Shown piece by piece: positions 1 through 8,714 of a DNA stretch of 64,000 nucleotides. Both the position numbers and the translations under genes were made by a program. Each line of letters starts with the position of its first letter. The first letter of the stretch is position 1. Origin of the DNA: Thiohalocapsa sp963704155 (GTDB lineage Bacteria > Pseudomonadota > Gammaproteobacteria > Chromatiales > Chromatiaceae); NCBI GenBank assembly GCA_963704155.1, contig CAVPHF010000013.1, forward strand, positions 167,490 to 231,489. The letters are read 5' to 3'. The notes under the pieces were generated by a model. That model was not told the DNA's origin. It saw only the letters and a program-made list of their open reading frames with translations, and ran no database searches.

Positions 1-1260
1 TCGAGCACCCGCATCAGGGCGTCGCGGTCGAGCATGCCGTTGACGAAGTTCGCCAGCATCATCGCCACCATGCTGCCGTCGGCGAAACCGCTGTCGCTGC
101 GGTCCATACGCTGGCGCTTGAAGTCGCGTTGCAGTCGCGCGACCTCTTCGAGCTTTTGTTGGTGCTTTGCGCGCGTTTGCTTGATGCTCTCACTCATGAA
201 GCTGAGCTTGCGTTGCTCCTGCTCGGCCTCCAGTAACCGCGCAACGATCTGGTCATCATCCGGAAAGGGCGTCGCCAAGGCGTCACGACGCAATTCTGCG
301 AGCTCTTCGCGCGCCAGCTCGGTGGACAGATAGTCGACCGCCTGGAGGCTATAGTCGTCCTCGCCCGCCGCAAATGCTGCCTGACGCTGCAGCAGCGCCT
401 GCTGTTCGCTCTCCACCTCGAGGATGCGGGCATCGACATCGTCGAGTTTGTCGAGCTCGCTGTCACGCATCTCTTCCAGTTTGCCGATGCCGTCCTCCGC
501 GCGCGCGGACTCGTCGACGGCGCGAAGTTCCGCTACGGCCGCCTCCGCGGCCTGCTTCAGTCCGTTTGCGTGTTCGCGCAGACGCTCCGGGATCTCCAAC
601 AATCGTTGATAGTTCAGACGCGCGTCATCGTAGCCGATCAGACGCGCGACCTTGCCGTCGAGCCAACGCGCGAGACCGCCGCCCTTGTAGCCGGCGAGAC
701 CGAAACGGCGCCGCCAGAGATACATGAACAGCGGATCGCCGCGATAGCCGGCGCCTTTGGCTTCCTGCTCCTGCTCGCTGGCGCTTGCCTTCTCGTCGGC
801 ATGCATCGCGATACGTTCGGCCTCATGCGCGCGCTCGCGTAGCGCCTGATAGGCGGGGTCGGCATCCAGTCGCGCCTGGGTCGCGGCCTCGGCCTCGTCG
901 ATGCGGGCATTGGCAGCGTCCACAGCGTCGGCCCGCAGCTCACGGTCCCGATCAAGTACCTCGCGCGCCTCCTTCGACTGCTCCAGACCTTTACCCAGCG
1001 CCTGCATGGCCTTTTCACGCTTCGCCAAGACTGCGGCAACCTGACGCTCAGCGGCGCCCAGGGCGCCGCTGAGCGCGCCGTCGTCAACCAGGTCGACGCG
1101 CACCCGCGCAAGGTCCCGATAATCCTCGGATCGACGCTGCTCCAGCGCGAGCAGCTGCCTACCAAGGTTGTCGAGCTGCTGGTCCAAGCCGTTCAATTCG
1201 CTCTGTTGCTGGCGCTCGGCGCCGACGATCTCGGCCAACGCCTGCCGTCCGCTGATCATG
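1..1260 (-). CDS. Coiled-coil protein, C-terminus cut off by window edge
   Basis: Reading from an ATG at 1260 the frame stays open for 420 codons to base 1, so only the N-terminal part is seen. It is soluble and rich in Glu, Ala, Arg and Gln, with heptad-like stretches at about residues 5-165 and again from 215. A less charged aromatic segment lies in between at 170-212 (it contains YLWRRRFG), perhaps a small folded or binding domain. No signal peptide or membrane segment. It is the third gene of an operon with the two genes at 1309-3436, 48 bases after the previous stop. I do not recognise the family; a structural or scaffold partner of its neighbours is inferred from context only. Confidence 0.8.
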
Positions 1261-1308
1261 GCTCACACCTCAGGATTACTCGCCGGTCGACGTTCAGCAT
1301 GTCGTTAC

Positions 1309-2244
1309 TCACCATGTCGTTATCGCCGCGCCGGTGGTCTGGACCTTGTATGTCGGATCGAGTAGGCCAGGCTCCTTGTGGCCGAAGATATCGTCCTGGA
1401 TGATGCCATCGTCCTGCTTATCGGCCGCAACGCGATTGAAGGTGCGCTCGTCCACGCGCACACCCCACTGGGCCACCGCTTCAGTCTTTCCGGTCTCCTC
1501 GTTCTTGATCGGCACCCGCAGGTTTCGACCGTCGGGACCGACTGCCTCGACGATGATGTAGTAGTTGCGCGCGGCCTCATTGGCGTCCGGAATGCGGAAG
1601 ACGCCGCTGCGCTCTCCAGGGCGGTTCACCACCTGAATGCGATAGGTCGATTCCAGCAGATCGCGCATCTCGGTCAGCTCAGACAGCAGTTCTGCTGCCC
1701 GCTCGGAGTCGCCGTCGCGCAGCGCCTGTTGACCGGCCGCGAGCAGCCGGTCGGCCTGGGCATCATCTCGGGCCTGTTCTGCCAGTCCAACGACGTCGGC
1801 ATGCATCGTCTGCAGATCGCGCGGCAAGGCGTCGCGCGGGGCTACCACCAGCCACTGCCAGGCGATGATTCCGATCGCCAAGCCTGCCAGCGCGCCTAGC
1901 ACCCACTTGCCCCAGACGCCGCGCGCAATATAGATCCGCGCCAGCTTCAGCCCGAACGACTCGGGCGGCGCCTTGTAGACGAAGCGATCTTCCTTGAGCG
2001 CGCTAACGCCCTCTTCCAGGATGGCGTCGGTGACCTCGATTCCCTGAGCCGCGTAGATCTTGCGCAGACGCTCCTTCAGGTCCTCCTCGCGGCCGGCGAC
2101 GTCGAGCTCGCGCTCGACCAGGCGCTTCTTGCGCCTCAGCGTGTCGACTACGTCCATGGCCAGCATGACGTCGTCGAGAGGTTGTTTTGTCACCGGTTTG
2201 GCGCTGGCGGCCACGCCGGCGGTCGTACTGGCGGCATCGCTCAC
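1309..2244 (-). CDS. One-TM protein, DUF6384-like
   Basis: 311 residues. The N-terminal cytoplasmic part (about 20-110) starts with a conserved-looking block, DDVMLAMDVVDTLRRKK, with alternating charged helices. A single membrane helix lies near 113-133 (WVLGALAGLAIGIIAWQWLVV), followed by a helical extracytoplasmic stretch to about 200 and a Gly/Asp-rich C-terminal domain (205-311) that looks beta-rich. The layout matches what I remember of DUF6384 proteins, but that name is from memory. Starts 7 bases after the TelA-like gene, so translation is probably coupled. Likely the membrane anchor of the three-gene set; the function is unknown. Confidence 0.75.
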   Translation of the reverse strand: MSDAASTTAGVAASAKPVTKQPLDDVMLAMDVVDTLRRKKRLVERELDVAGREEDLKERLRKIYAAQGIEVTDAILEEGVSALKEDRFVYKAPPESFGLKLARIYIARGVWGKWVLGALAGLAIGIIAWQWLVVAPRDALPRDLQTMHADVVGLAEQARDDAQADRLLAAGQQALRDGDSERAAELLSELTEMRDLLESTYRIQVVNRPGERSGVFRIPDANEAARNYYIIVEAVGPDGRNLRVPIKNEETGKTEAVAQWGVRVDERTFNRVAADKQDDGIIQDDIFGHKEPGLLDPTYKVQTTGAAITTW

Positions 2245-2251
2245 GGCCGGA

Positions 2252-3436
2252 TCATCCCTGCGCCGCGGCGATCAGGCCCTTACCCTGCTCGGCGAGGCGC
2301 GCCATACGCTGTTTGCCCTCCTCCACCGCGTCGCGAATCTCCTCGGCGTTGCGCGTCGACTCCTTGCGCATCTGCTCGATGATCTCGCGCGAATGGGTCT
2401 GATAGCTGACCACGGAATCGACCAACTTTTGCACCGACTCGGCGCGAATGGTAGGGCCGTAACCGGCCTTGACCGCGGCCTCCTGCACCTTGCCGCCGAT
2501 CTCCGCCAGCACCTCCAGCGATTGATTGACGCCGTCCTTCATCGCGTTGACGGTGGCGGTCGACTCGGCGAGACCGAACATCCCGGTGAACGAAGCGGTC
2601 AGCGCCGTCAGTACGGTCTCATTGGTGGTGAAGAAGCTAATCGCCTGCTGGTAGAGGCGCTCCTTGGCATTGGTGGTTTGCAGTAGCCGCGCCATGACCA
2701 CGTCGGAGGTGTTGTAAGACACGGTCAGGTTGTCGGATAGGTCCTTGGCGATCTGGTAGCGCTTCTCGACATCTTGCAGGTCGCGCACGCGCTCGTCGCG
2801 GGCCATCTCCAGCCGGGCACGCTGGGCGGCGTCGTCGCCGGTGAAGGCATCCACGGACTGCATCGCCTTGTCAACCTCACCGCGGGCGGCGTCGAGCTGT
2901 CCCTCGGCCTTCTTCAGCACCTCGAGCGCCAGCACCTCTGACTGCTTCATCGCGCCGCGAAAATCCTGATAGGCATCGAGAATGCGCTGCTCGCGGACGA
3001 TCTGATCCTGGGTGCTGGAGGTGACGTCGAGATAAGTGTCCTTGATCTTGTCGAAGCGGGTGGCGATGTCTCCGCGCGTGACCTTCATCCACACATTGGC
3101 GACGCGCTCGAAGGTGTCGACCTTGCCGTCTTCAACCTGTTCGACCATGGATTTGGCATCGTCGCGGATGCTGTTGAACGCCTCGGTAATCACCTCGTAG
3201 CGGTTGCTGATCTCCATGGCCTGCACCTGCTCGCGCACGACCTCATTAAAGGTGGACGACTGGGCGAGTGTGCGAGCGATGGCGGTGACGCGCGTCTCGT
3301 CCAGCCCCGAAATCTGGTCTAGCAACGCGACCATCGGGTCGTCAGCAGTCGTGGTCTCGGTTGGCGCAAGACCGAGATCCTGTAGGGTATTCATCGCCTT
3401 GTCGAGATACTGCATTGGGGCTGCGGTAGCGGTCAT
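2252..3436 (-). CDS. TelA-like helical protein
   Basis: 394 residues, almost wholly alpha-helical, no signal peptide. Overall plan resembles the TelA / toxic-anion-resistance family: a long central coiled coil (about 150-245), then the block TTNAKERLYQQAISFFTTNE followed by a Gly/Ala segment and VNAMKDGVNQ, then a charged C-terminal helix. In TelA the equivalent region is the conserved core. The ATG at 3436 has GGAGA eight bases upstream, a good ribosome site. First gene of the operon, with promoter presumably in 3437-3677. TelA-type proteins occur in Ter stress-response gene neighbourhoods; direct membership is not proven here, and generic coiled-coil similarity is the alternative. Confidence 0.7.
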   Translation of the reverse strand: MTATAAPMQYLDKAMNTLQDLGLAPTETTTADDPMVALLDQISGLDETRVTAIARTLAQSSTFNEVVREQVQAMEISNRYEVITEAFNSIRDDAKSMVEQVEDGKVDTFERVANVWMKVTRGDIATRFDKIKDTYLDVTSSTQDQIVREQRILDAYQDFRGAMKQSEVLALEVLKKAEGQLDAARGEVDKAMQSVDAFTGDDAAQRARLEMARDERVRDLQDVEKRYQIAKDLSDNLTVSYNTSDVVMARLLQTTNAKERLYQQAISFFTTNETVLTALTASFTGMFGLAESTATVNAMKDGVNQSLEVLAEIGGKVQEAAVKAGYGPTIRAESVQKLVDSVVSYQTHSREIIEQMRKESTRNAEEIRDAVEEGKQRMARLAEQGKGLIAAAQG

Positions 3437-3624
3437 TAGATCTTCTCCAGGGGGTGGCGGTCGTGATTATTAGGGTAGGCTGCGGGGTTATTTGGGCCGA
3501 AGACTCTTTCCGCAAGGCCGTTCCCGTCGGCAAGAGTGTTACATAGGCTTAGGCCACATGGCAGCGGACGCCCGGCGAAAAAGGGCTAAACGTCAGCCGA
3601 AGGCGTAGCCGCACGGCACGGCCG

Positions 3625-3652
3625 AGGCGGCGCTGAGCGCGCCGCCTTTATT
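3625..3652 (+). terminator. Hairpin followed by TTTATT
   Basis: Nine-base arms AGGCGGCGC (3625-3633) and GCGCCGCCT (3639-3647) around a 5-base loop, then TTTATT. Terminator-like only when read on the + strand, yet no + strand gene precedes it. It may simply be a structured intergenic repeat between the two minus-strand units. Confidence 0.35.
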
Positions 3653-3677
3653 CAAACCCCAAAAATAGCGGTCCAGA

Positions 3678-3863
3678 TCAATCGCCGTAGAACGCCTCTT
3701 CTACCTCGGACGCCGGCACTTCGGCGGCATCCTCATCTTCCACCCGCAACAATCGAGCCACGGCACGGCCATTCATGCTCAGCACTATGGGCTCGCCATG
3801 GACGACGAGGTCGAGCAGTTCCTCGAGGTGCTCTGCGGCGTATTCGGTGGTGACGGTCTTCAT
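3678..3863 (-). CDS. Orphan Phd/YefM-type antitoxin
   Basis: 61 residues with the Phd/YefM N-terminal fold signature: a short beta strand, then helix TEYAAEHLEELLDLV, then GEPIVLSMNGRAVARLL. Such proteins bind their own promoter and neutralise a VapC, RelE or Doc-type toxin through the C-terminal tail. No toxin gene follows (3440-3677 carries none), so it is an orphan. Sits 9 bases after pyrD on the same strand and may be co-transcribed with it. Confidence 0.8.
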   Translation of the reverse strand: MKTVTTEYAAEHLEELLDLVVHGEPIVLSMNGRAVARLLRVEDEDAAEVPASEVEEAFYGD

Positions 3864-3872
3864 CTGTCTTTG

Positions 3873-4994
3873 TTATCCCCGATTCGGAGTATCACGGAGC
3901 TTAGAAAATAGGGCCGGCGGCACCGATCGCGACTGCTGCAACAGGTCGCGCGGCAGTTGCTGCAACAGCTGCCGCACAAAGCCAGGCCCGCCATAGATCA
4001 AACCCGTGTAGACCTGGATCAGGTCGGCGCCGGCCGCAAGTTTAGCAGCCGCGCCGGCAGGGTCCATGATGCCGCCGACGCCGATCAACACCGGCCTTGG
4101 TCCGACCGCGTCTCGCACCAGCCCAAGCAATGCCGTGCTGCGCTCGAGCAAGGGCCTTCCGGAGAGACCGCCGCTCATTCCGTTGGTGTCGGAGCTCAGC
4201 GCATCGAAGCCGATGGTCGTGTTGGTCAGCACCAAACCGGCGCAGCCGGCATCGAGCGCCGCACGGGCGCAGGCAAGCGCGTCCTCATCAGCCAGGTCCG
4301 GCGCCAGTTTTAGCAACAGCGGGCGCGGGCGCGCGAGCGCTTGATTCGGCACCTGCACCGCGTCGATGATCGTCTTTACCTGTTCGACGGTCTGCAGGTC
4401 ACGCAGACCGGGCGTGTTTGGGCTGGAGATATTGACGACCATGTAGTCGGCCAGCGGCCCGAGCCGTTCGAAGCTGCGTCTGTAGTCGTCGGCCGCCTGC
4501 TCAGGTGGCGTCAGTTTGGATTTGCCGATGTTGACGCCGATCGGTATCTGCAGCACCTGGCGCTCGCGCAGACGCTCCAGCCGGACGGCCATGGCGGCGG
4601 CGCCCTCGTTGTTGAAGCCCATGCGATTGATCAGCGCGGCGTCATCCGGCAGCCGGAATAGACGCGGCCTCGGATTACCGGGCTGCGCCAGTGCGGTCAC
4701 CGTGCCCAGCTCGACGAACCCAAAGCCCAGGCGCTGCCAGAGGCTGACCGCCTCGGCGTCCTTATCGAGCCCGGCGGCCAGCCCGACCGGATTCGGGAAA
4801 GCAAGACCCATGGCATTGAGCCGCAGCGCCGGATCGCGAGCGACATCGCCTCCGCTGAGACGCCCGGACGCCACGGCGGACCAACGCCGCGCCAACGCCA
4901 TCGACAACCGATGGGCCTGTTCTGCATCCAGACGAAACAACAGCGGCCTCACCAGCCGCCATAGGCCCTGCGCCCGAACACCCCCGTTCAACAT
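3873..4994 (-). CDS. pyrD: Dihydroorotate dehydrogenase (quinone)
   Basis: Class 2 DHODH: oxidises dihydroorotate to orotate in pyrimidine synthesis, passing electrons to membrane quinone. The N-terminal LWRLVRPLLFRLDAEQAHRL is the amphipathic membrane-contacting helix pair of class 2 enzymes. FMN-barrel signatures follow: NPVGLAAGLDKDAE, INRMGFNNEG, the catalytic-serine loop NISSPNTPGLR, TNTTIGFD and IGVGGI. With the ATG at 4994 it is 373 residues (E. coli 336); a GTG at 5051 in the same frame would add 19 residues with no homology. The C-terminus runs about 25 residues past the usual end. Confidence 0.95.
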   Translation of the reverse strand: MLNGGVRAQGLWRLVRPLLFRLDAEQAHRLSMALARRWSAVASGRLSGGDVARDPALRLNAMGLAFPNPVGLAAGLDKDAEAVSLWQRLGFGFVELGTVTALAQPGNPRPRLFRLPDDAALINRMGFNNEGAAAMAVRLERLRERQVLQIPIGVNIGKSKLTPPEQAADDYRRSFERLGPLADYMVVNISSPNTPGLRDLQTVEQVKTIIDAVQVPNQALARPRPLLLKLAPDLADEDALACARAALDAGCAGLVLTNTTIGFDALSSDTNGMSGGLSGRPLLERSTALLGLVRDAVGPRPVLIGVGGIMDPAGAAAKLAAGADLIQVYTGLIYGGPGFVRQLLQQLPRDLLQQSRSVPPALFSKLRDTPNRG

Positions 4995-5267
4995 GGATAC
5001 ATCGACGCCCCCAGCGCGCGTTACCGTCTCGCCAGGCGCGGACTCTGACACATCCGCGAGAATGCCGTCCAGACGACGGTGTGCCTCGACCAGACTATTA
5101 AGGTTAGCGGACTGACCTCAGTCTCTTCTTCGCTCGCCTCGAAGGTGGCAAACTACGCGGCTTGCTCGCCGCCTGTCGCTTAGCCGGCGGCGGCATTGGT
5201 CCCGATGATCACGCCGATCCGCGGGGCAGATCAGACCATGACACCGCCGAAGCCTCGGAGACCTAAG

Positions 5268-6629
5268 ATGAGCGACAGCGTCAAATACCTGCTCGACGAA
5301 GAGCACTTGCCCAAGTATTGGTACAACATCAATGCGGACCTGCCGGAGCCGATGGCGCCGGTATTACATCCGGGCAGCAAGCAGCCGATTACGCCGGACG
5401 ACCTCGCGCCGATCTTCCCGCGAGCGGTCATCGAGCAGGAGATGAGCACCGAGCGCGAGGTCGAGATCCCGCAGCCGGTGCGCGACGTCTACCGCCAGTG
5501 GCGCCCGTCGCCGCTGTTCCGCGCCCGCCGGCTGGAGAAGGCCCTGAACACGCCGGCGCGGATCTATTACAAGTACGAGGGCGTCAGCCCCGCTGGCAGC
5601 CACAAGCCCAACACCGCCATCCCGCAGGCCTTCTACAACAAGACCGAGGGCGTTAAGCGCATCACGACAGAGACCGGCGCCGGCCAGTGGGGCTCGTCGC
5701 TGGCGCTTGCCGGCACCTTTTTCGACCTGGAGATCGTCGTCTTCATGGTCCGGGTCAGCTTCGACCACAAGCCCTATCGGCGCGCCTTTATGGAGACCTT
5801 CGGCGCCCAGTGCATCGCCAGCCCCAGCGACCAGACCGAGTCGGGCCGCGCCATCCTCGCCGACCATCCCGATTCCACGGGCAGCCTGGGAATCGCTATC
5901 AGTGAGGCGGTGGAGATGGCCGTCCAGCGCGACGACACGCGCTATGCGCTCGGTTCGGTGCTCAACCACGTGCTCATGCACCAGACGGTCACCGGACTGG
6001 AGTCCATCGAGCAGATGCGGATGGCCGACGACTATCCGGACCTGATCATCGGCTGCACCGGCGGCGGCAGCAACTTCGCGGGTCTGGCATTCCCGTTCCT
6101 GCATCAGAAGCTGAAGGACCGTCTCGATACCGAGTTCATCGCCGTCGAGCCCTCCGCCTGCCCGACGCTGACCAAGGGCGCCTTCGCCTACGACTTCGGC
6201 GACACCGCCCATCTGACGCCGCTGGTCAAGATGTACACCCTGGGTTCCGGCTTCGTGCCGCCCGGCTTCCACGCCGGCGGCCTGCGCTACCACGGCATGG
6301 CACCGCAGATCAGCCACTTGGCCAAGCTCGGCCTGATCGCGCCGCGCTCGTACAACCAGCTGGAGTGCTTCGACGCCGGCATCCGCTTCGCCAAGGCCGA
6401 GGGCATTTTGCCCGCGCCCGAGGCCAACCATGCAGTGCGCGCCGCGATACATGAGGCCGAGAAGTGCAGGGAGAGCGGCGAGTCGAAGGCCATCCTGTTC
6501 AACCTCTGCGGCCACGGACACTTCGACATGCAGGCCTACATCGACTACAACGAGGGCAAGTTGAAGGACCTGGTCTACGACGACAGCGAGGTCGCCATGG
6601 CGCTCGCCGGGCTGCCGTCGGGCTGCTAA
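5268..6629 (+). CDS. trpB: Tryptophan synthase beta-like enzyme (TrpB2 type)
   Basis: 453 residues, the length of the long TrpB2 subgroup rather than the ~400 of the TrpA-partnered enzyme. PLP fold type II: the lysine is in SPAGSHKPNTA, the substrate loop is TETGAGQWGSS, and the phosphate loop is GCTGGGSNFAG. TrpB2 proteins condense indole with serine, often without TrpA, and may salvage indole. No trpA is adjacent. The ATG at 5268 is chosen because GGAG lies 8 bases upstream and homology begins at MSDSVKYLLDEEHLPKYWYN; an upstream ATG at 5196 adds an unconserved leader. Followed by a good terminator hairpin at 6716. Confidence 0.93.
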   Translation: MSDSVKYLLDEEHLPKYWYNINADLPEPMAPVLHPGSKQPITPDDLAPIFPRAVIEQEMSTEREVEIPQPVRDVYRQWRPSPLFRARRLEKALNTPARIYYKYEGVSPAGSHKPNTAIPQAFYNKTEGVKRITTETGAGQWGSSLALAGTFFDLEIVVFMVRVSFDHKPYRRAFMETFGAQCIASPSDQTESGRAILADHPDSTGSLGIAISEAVEMAVQRDDTRYALGSVLNHVLMHQTVTGLESIEQMRMADDYPDLIIGCTGGGSNFAGLAFPFLHQKLKDRLDTEFIAVEPSACPTLTKGAFAYDFGDTAHLTPLVKMYTLGSGFVPPGFHAGGLRYHGMAPQISHLAKLGLIAPRSYNQLECFDAGIRFAKAEGILPAPEANHAVRAAIHEAEKCRESGESKAILFNLCGHGHFDMQAYIDYNEGKLKDLVYDDSEVAMALAGLPSGC

Positions 6630-6715
6630 GGCGGGCGCTTCGGCATCGGCGACACGCATCGGCAACCGCGCGGCGGCACGGAGACTTGCGGACCCGGACG
6701 TTCGGTGCTGTAGGG

Positions 6716-6743
6716 AGGGCGGGCTAAACACCCGCCCTTATTT
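6716..6743 (+). terminator. Rho-independent terminator after trpB2
   Basis: Eight-base GC-rich stem AGGGCGGG / CCCGCCCT around the loop CTAAACA, followed by TATTT. Positioned 86 bases after the trpB2 stop, in the right orientation. Confidence 0.65.
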
Positions 6744-6758
6744 GACAGAAATCGCCTA
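6742..6758 (+). repeat. Dispersed 13-17 bp repeat, copy 1
   Basis: TTGACAGAAATCGCCTA. The same word recurs with 17/17 bases on the minus strand at 12858-12874 and as a 13-base core at 10324-10336, each time in or at the edge of an intergenic gap. It starts with a -35-like TTGACA, but no clear -10 follows. Confidence 0.5.
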
Positions 6759-6765
6759 GGTTAGC

Positions 6766-6790
6766 GCCATTCGGATCTGACCCGAATGGC
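6766..6790. repeat. Intergenic inverted repeat
   Basis: GCCATTCGG (6766-6774) and CCGAATGGC (6782-6790) with a 7-base spacer. It follows directly on the dispersed repeat and lies between trpB2 and the vapC remnant. No role assigned. Confidence 0.5.
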
Positions 6791-6864
6791 AATGTTTAAT
6801 CGCGGCGTCTTCCTTCTCCACTGCAAGCGCGGCCTTCTGCGCTGCAAGCGTGGCGCCAACACTC

Positions 6865-7104
6865 TCACCATCGTGTCTCAATCCCGAACAGCTGAAAGGC
6901 CGGGTCACGGGTGATCAGCGGCATAGGCTCCAACTCGCTCTGCGCCGCAAGCATCCGATCGAACGGATCGCGGTGAGCGACAGCGCAGCCTCCGGCATGC
7001 AGCGCATGCAGATGCGTGATGGACAGGTGTTCAAAGCCATCCGCGGCAGCGAGTTCCGCATAGCGGCGCGTGATAAAGGCATGGGTATCGAGCAACAGGC
7101 GCAT
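6865..7104 (-). pseudogene. VapC-type PIN toxin with internal deletion
   Basis: 79 residues, whereas VapC proteins of this type are about 125-130. The start MRLLLDTHAF carries the first PIN aspartate and the end (DPFDRMLAAQSELEPMPLITRDPAF) carries the C-terminal acidic residues, but the part between DTHAF and RYAELAAADGF, which normally holds the second catalytic acid (SAASAWEIAIK-like), is gone in frame. Probably inactive as an RNase. The ATG at 7104 overlaps the antitoxin stop as TGATG. The internal in-frame loss could have been selected to silence the toxin. Confidence 0.75.
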
Positions 7105-7337
7105 CAGCCGTCCTCCCAAGCGAACAGCTCGTCTTCCGGCAAGGGCTCGAAGAACGCATCACCCACCGTGCCGGCAAGCCTGCCCGGGCGACGCTCTGCC
7201 ACCTTGTTGGCAAGCGGCACCAAGCGGGCATATGGCCTGCCGGCCTTGGCGACAATGATCTCCTGCCCCTGATGAGCCTGCTCCAGGAGCTTTGAGAAAT
7301 GCGTCTTTGCCTCGTGGACGTTGACGATGGTTGTCAT
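7104..7337 (-). CDS. Phd/YefM-family antitoxin
   Basis: 77 residues: MTTIVNVHEAKTHFSKLLEQ is the typical DNA-binding N-terminus, followed by GQEIIVAKAGRPYARLVPL, and a proline-rich toxin-binding tail ending in FAWEDG. It looks intact. Precedes and overlaps the deleted PIN toxin gene, so the antitoxin outlived its partner. Confidence 0.88.
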   Translation of the reverse strand: MTTIVNVHEAKTHFSKLLEQAHQGQEIIVAKAGRPYARLVPLANKVAERRPGRLAGTVGDAFFEPLPEDELFAWEDG

Positions 7338-8298
7338 AGTAGCGCGCTCATCGGACTAAGTCGTAGCCTAAGTCTATGTCGTACGGACCATCGACTCAAT
7401 CCAGGCCAGTCAATCAGCACCTTTGCGGTCCAGGCCCCAAGCCGGTCGGGGCGCGCGGCAACTTGGCGTCCGCGGCGCAGACGCAGCCACCGGTTCCAAG
7501 CCGTCACCGTCATCGCGTCCGTGGTGGAGGGATTCACCACCGCTATCGCAAAGACCTCAGGTGCGGGGCTCCCGTGGCGAGAATCGGCGGAATCCGTGGT
7601 CGTGTTGGTATCTTGGTCGCCTGGTCGCGCTGGCGCTGCAGCAAACCTCGGGCTCGGCAGCGTCAACGGCGTGAAGGCGTTGCGCAAACTGGACAAGCGC
7701 CAAGCCGCACCCACCGATCGACCCGACGGCACAGACCGCGCCGACTGGACCCTGCCGGTGTTTCGCTATACCTCCAAGGTGGGCCGTCAGGTTCTGCGGT
7801 TCTTCAAGCGCTGTTCTCTCGAGCCGCCTTCACCAGCGTTCTATGAGCGCCAACTGCGCCCGATGTTGATGGCCTATATGTGACATGGACCCGACACCGT
7901 TGCATTTCTTTTTCGTTGTGTGCGACCGAACGTAAGCGCAGCCCGCGGCAAACTGCGGGCGGCTGCAGGCTGCAGGCTGCAGGCTGCAGGCTGCAGGCTG
8001 CAGGCTGCAGATTAATTAGCCTACCTAAGCCCCTCAATACCGATGGGGCAATATTAAAGATGGGCTAAGATTGTGTTCGGGAGACGATTTATACGCGCTC
8101 GCCCTGACTGACCAAGGCCCCGGCGATACCGAAGCTTCTCTCTTGCCGGCTGGCTCGGGCGGCCGGGGCGATATGGGCTAGCGAGACTGCCCAGCGACAT
8201 ACGCCACAATAAAAAATGTAGACAAAAAACACCATGTGCAAATTGAAACCCTGAATGACACGCGAGATCGAGCGTGATGCGGCAGCGCGCCTTGGTGC
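7338..8298. other. Stretch without a supported gene
   Basis: Open frames exist on both strands (for example 7299-7883 on +) but their composition is Arg/Ser/Pro-rich and frame-shadow-like, with no recognisable domain. It contains the tandem repeat at 7961-8010 and borders the IS110 remnant, so it is most likely decayed mobile or toxin-antitoxin DNA. Confidence 0.5.
7961..8010. repeat. Tandem 7-mer repeat GGCTGCA x7
   Basis: Seven perfect head-to-tail copies of GGCTGCA plus one base. Each unit junction contains the palindrome CTGCAG. The array sits in a gene-free stretch and is identical in every copy, so it is a likely site of slippage and length variation. Confidence 0.95.
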
Positions 8299-8315
8299 CT
8301 ACCATGGGCTGTTCC

Positions 8316-8579
8316 TCAGCGCGCTCGACGAATAACCGCGCAGCGACTGGTCGCGTGGTCCTTGCGTTCGACCCAGCGCAGCATGGCGCGGGCACCGTGG
8401 ATCAACAGCTGGCGGAGGTAGACATCGCCACGCTTGCTGATGCCGAGCAGCCGCGGTTTCGCGCCGGTGGAATGCTGTCGTGGCATCAGCCCCAACCAGA
8501 CCGCCAGCGCACGGCCGTTGGCGAACAGGCGCCAATCCTCGCCTAGCGTGGCGAGCAACGCCGTGGCCACAATGAACAT
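8316..8579 (-). pseudogene. IS110-family transposase, C-terminal remnant
   Basis: 87 residues match the C-terminal Transposase_20 region of IS110/IS116/IS902 enzymes: LGLMPRQHSTGAKPRLLGIS followed by KRGDVYLRQLLIHGARAMLRW. The N-terminal DEDD catalytic half is absent upstream and the frame breaks after RRAR. No intact ends are visible. Fossil of an insertion sequence. Confidence 0.85.
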
Positions 8580-8714
8580 GCCGGTTGAATTATTAGCAAA
8601 GCCGAACTAGCCTTTTTTCATGGAAGGAGGCACCAAATTGGCCCCTCCGCTTGCCGGAGCTGGCCTTCCGCCGGCATCCGGTTTGTTTCGAACGGCCAAC
8701 ACGGAGTATCGGTC

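Noticed and set aside
5364..6731. 455-residue open frame antisense to trpB2
   Set aside because: Shadow of the high-GC trpB2 codons: its composition is Ala/Gly/Leu/Val/Arg-rich with no domain, while trpB2 is clear.
7299..7883. 194-residue + strand frame
   Set aside because: Overlaps the antitoxin on the opposite strand at its start and has no recognisable domain; composition is that of a random high-GC frame.
7961..8010. CRISPR array
   Set aside because: Units are 7 bases with no spacers and no cas genes nearby; it is a simple tandem repeat.
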